From JBHFEI01 sp041928815 (GTDB lineage Bacteria > Pseudomonadota > Alphaproteobacteria > Rhizobiales > Rhizobiaceae): a stretch of 64,000 bases of DNA. The notes below the pieces were generated by a model. It was not told the DNA's origin, did not search any database, and was given only the letters and a program-made list of their open reading frames with translations. The DNA is taken from contig NZ_JBHFEI010000015.1 in assembly GCF_041928815.1 (NCBI RefSeq), positions 1 to 64,000 on the forward strand. The letters run 5' to 3'. A program made the position numbers and the translations under genes. This document shows, one piece after another, positions 63,323 through 64,000 of the stretch. Numbering within the stretch: the first letter of the stretch is position 1; each line of letters opens with the position of its first letter.

Positions 63323-64000
63323 ATGGACGCTCGCACCGATACGCGGCACATCCCGCTCTGCGTGGATCTGGACGGCACGCTGCTCGCCGCCGACACGCTC
63401 TGGGAGGGGGTTGCCATCATCCTGCTGCGCAATCCCTTCATGGCCTTCGCCATGGTCTTCTGGGCGCTGCGCGGCAAGGCCTGGCTGAAATACCAGGTGG
63501 CGCTCCGTTCCGGACGGGAAGGAGGCGACTGGCCCTACCGGCGCGAGGTGATCGCGAGGCTGGAGGAGGAGCGGGCCACCGGCCGCCCCGTGTTGCTCGT
63601 CACCGGCGCTGCGGAAAAGGTCGCGCGCGGCGTCGCCGAGCATACCGGACTGTTCTCGGCCGTCATCCATTCCTCCGAGGCGGTCAACCTCACCAGCCAC
63701 CGCAAGCGCGACACGCTGATCGAGCGCTTCGGTGAGGGTGGGTTCGACTATATGGGCAACAGCCGCGACGACGTCGCCGTCTTCGACGTCGCCCGCAAGG
63801 CGATCGTCGTGGCACCCGACCGGGCGGCGGAGGCCTGGCGGCGCAGCCACGATGCCGAGCGGCTCGACACTGGCCGCGTCAGCCCGATCGTCGCGCTGAA
63901 GTCGATCCGCATCCACCAGTGGGCGAAGAACGTGCTGATCGCCGTGCCGATGGTGCTGAACCACGAGGTGCTGCAGCTCGATGCGCTCTTCAACGTCATC
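63323..64000 (+). CDS. HAD-UbiA fusion protein (prenyltransferase), cut by window end
   Basis: The frame is open from the ATG at 63323 to the last base, giving at least 226 residues. The first about 195 residues form a HAD-type phosphatase-like domain with motif I 'VDLDGTLLAADTL', motif II 'LLVTGAAEK' and motif III 'YMGNSRDDVAVF'. They are followed by 'RIHQWAKNVLIAVPM', the start of a UbiA-type prenyltransferase as in decaprenyl-phosphate phosphoribosyltransferase-like proteins. Such fusions are found near polysaccharide or hopanoid-type lipid genes in bacteria. The remaining membrane part lies beyond the window. Confidence 0.88.
   Translation, partial: MDARTDTRHIPLCVDLDGTLLAADTLWEGVAIILLRNPFMAFAMVFWALRGKAWLKYQVALRSGREGGDWPYRREVIARLEEERATGRPVLLVTGAAEKVARGVAEHTGLFSAVIHSSEAVNLTSHRKRDTLIERFGEGGFDYMGNSRDDVAVFDVARKAIVVAPDRAAEAWRRSHDAERLDTGRVSPIVALKSIRIHQWAKNVLIAVPMVLNHEVLQLDALFNVI

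Overview
The window is a GC-rich chromosomal segment from an alphaproteobacterium of the order Hyphomicrobiales (Rhizobiales), most like the Rhizobiaceae or a near relative. This is inferred from a rhizobial-type LexA with a GAAC-N7-GAAC SOS box, the F1-ATPase zeta-type inhibitor (DUF1476), the purB / DUF2259 / rpe string, the sufBCDSTA operon behind a NifS-like desulfurase, and the folE-hisI-patatin-CBS neighbourhood. No rRNA, tRNA or CRISPR array was recognised.

Region 1 (1 to about 4.9 kb) is the early end of a Mu-like transposable prophage that runs off the left edge. It has a c-type repressor facing right, then a Ner-like regulator, transposase A, ATPase B, two small unknown genes and a Gp16-type protein, all facing left. 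It looks dead: the A gene has two compensating frameshifts and a lysine where the catalytic glutamate is expected, and the B gene has an in-frame TGA between Walker A and Walker B. A 46-bp palindrome lies between the two regulators.

Region 2 (5-17.5 kb) holds lexA, an ArsC/Spx-like protein, the purine genes purQ, purS, purC and purB, the ATPase inhibitor, a PAS-GGDEF-EAL protein, a small hydrolase, a PilZ protein, rpe with two overlapping genes, and a periplasmic amino-acid-type binding protein. Region 3 (17.7-23.4 kb) is an orphan molybdenum-hydroxylase maturation operon: flavin reductase, MoxR/CoxD, CoxE-like VWA, XdhC split into two proteins, and a MoeA/MocA-like fusion, followed by a TfoX-like gene. 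No hydroxylase structural genes are in view.

Region 4 (23.4-35 kb) has a DEAD-box helicase, an M23 peptidase, a DUF455 protein, Bcp, a 1127-residue AsmA-like protein, tyrS, anmK and a hydrolase. Region 5 (35.1-42.5 kb) is the iron-sulfur operon: desulfurase, sufB, an AT-rich orphan gene wedged in with overlaps, then sufC, sufD, sufS, sufT and sufA. sufB and sufA share an unusual leader hairpin.

Region 6 (42.6-64 kb) has a PAS histidine kinase with its response regulator, PilZ and PAS proteins, a rhomboid, CBS and patatin proteins, hisI, folE, a NifU-like scaffold, yidD, thrS, an acyltransferase, a secreted protein, a nitroreductase/flavin reductase pair, a CitE-like protein carrying a pentapeptide repeat, DUF2336, a GNAT enzyme, parE, a secreted hydrolase, and the start of a HAD-UbiA fusion cut by the right edge. 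The most novel-looking items are the orphan gene inside suf, the paired suf leader hairpins, and the broken Mu transposition module.
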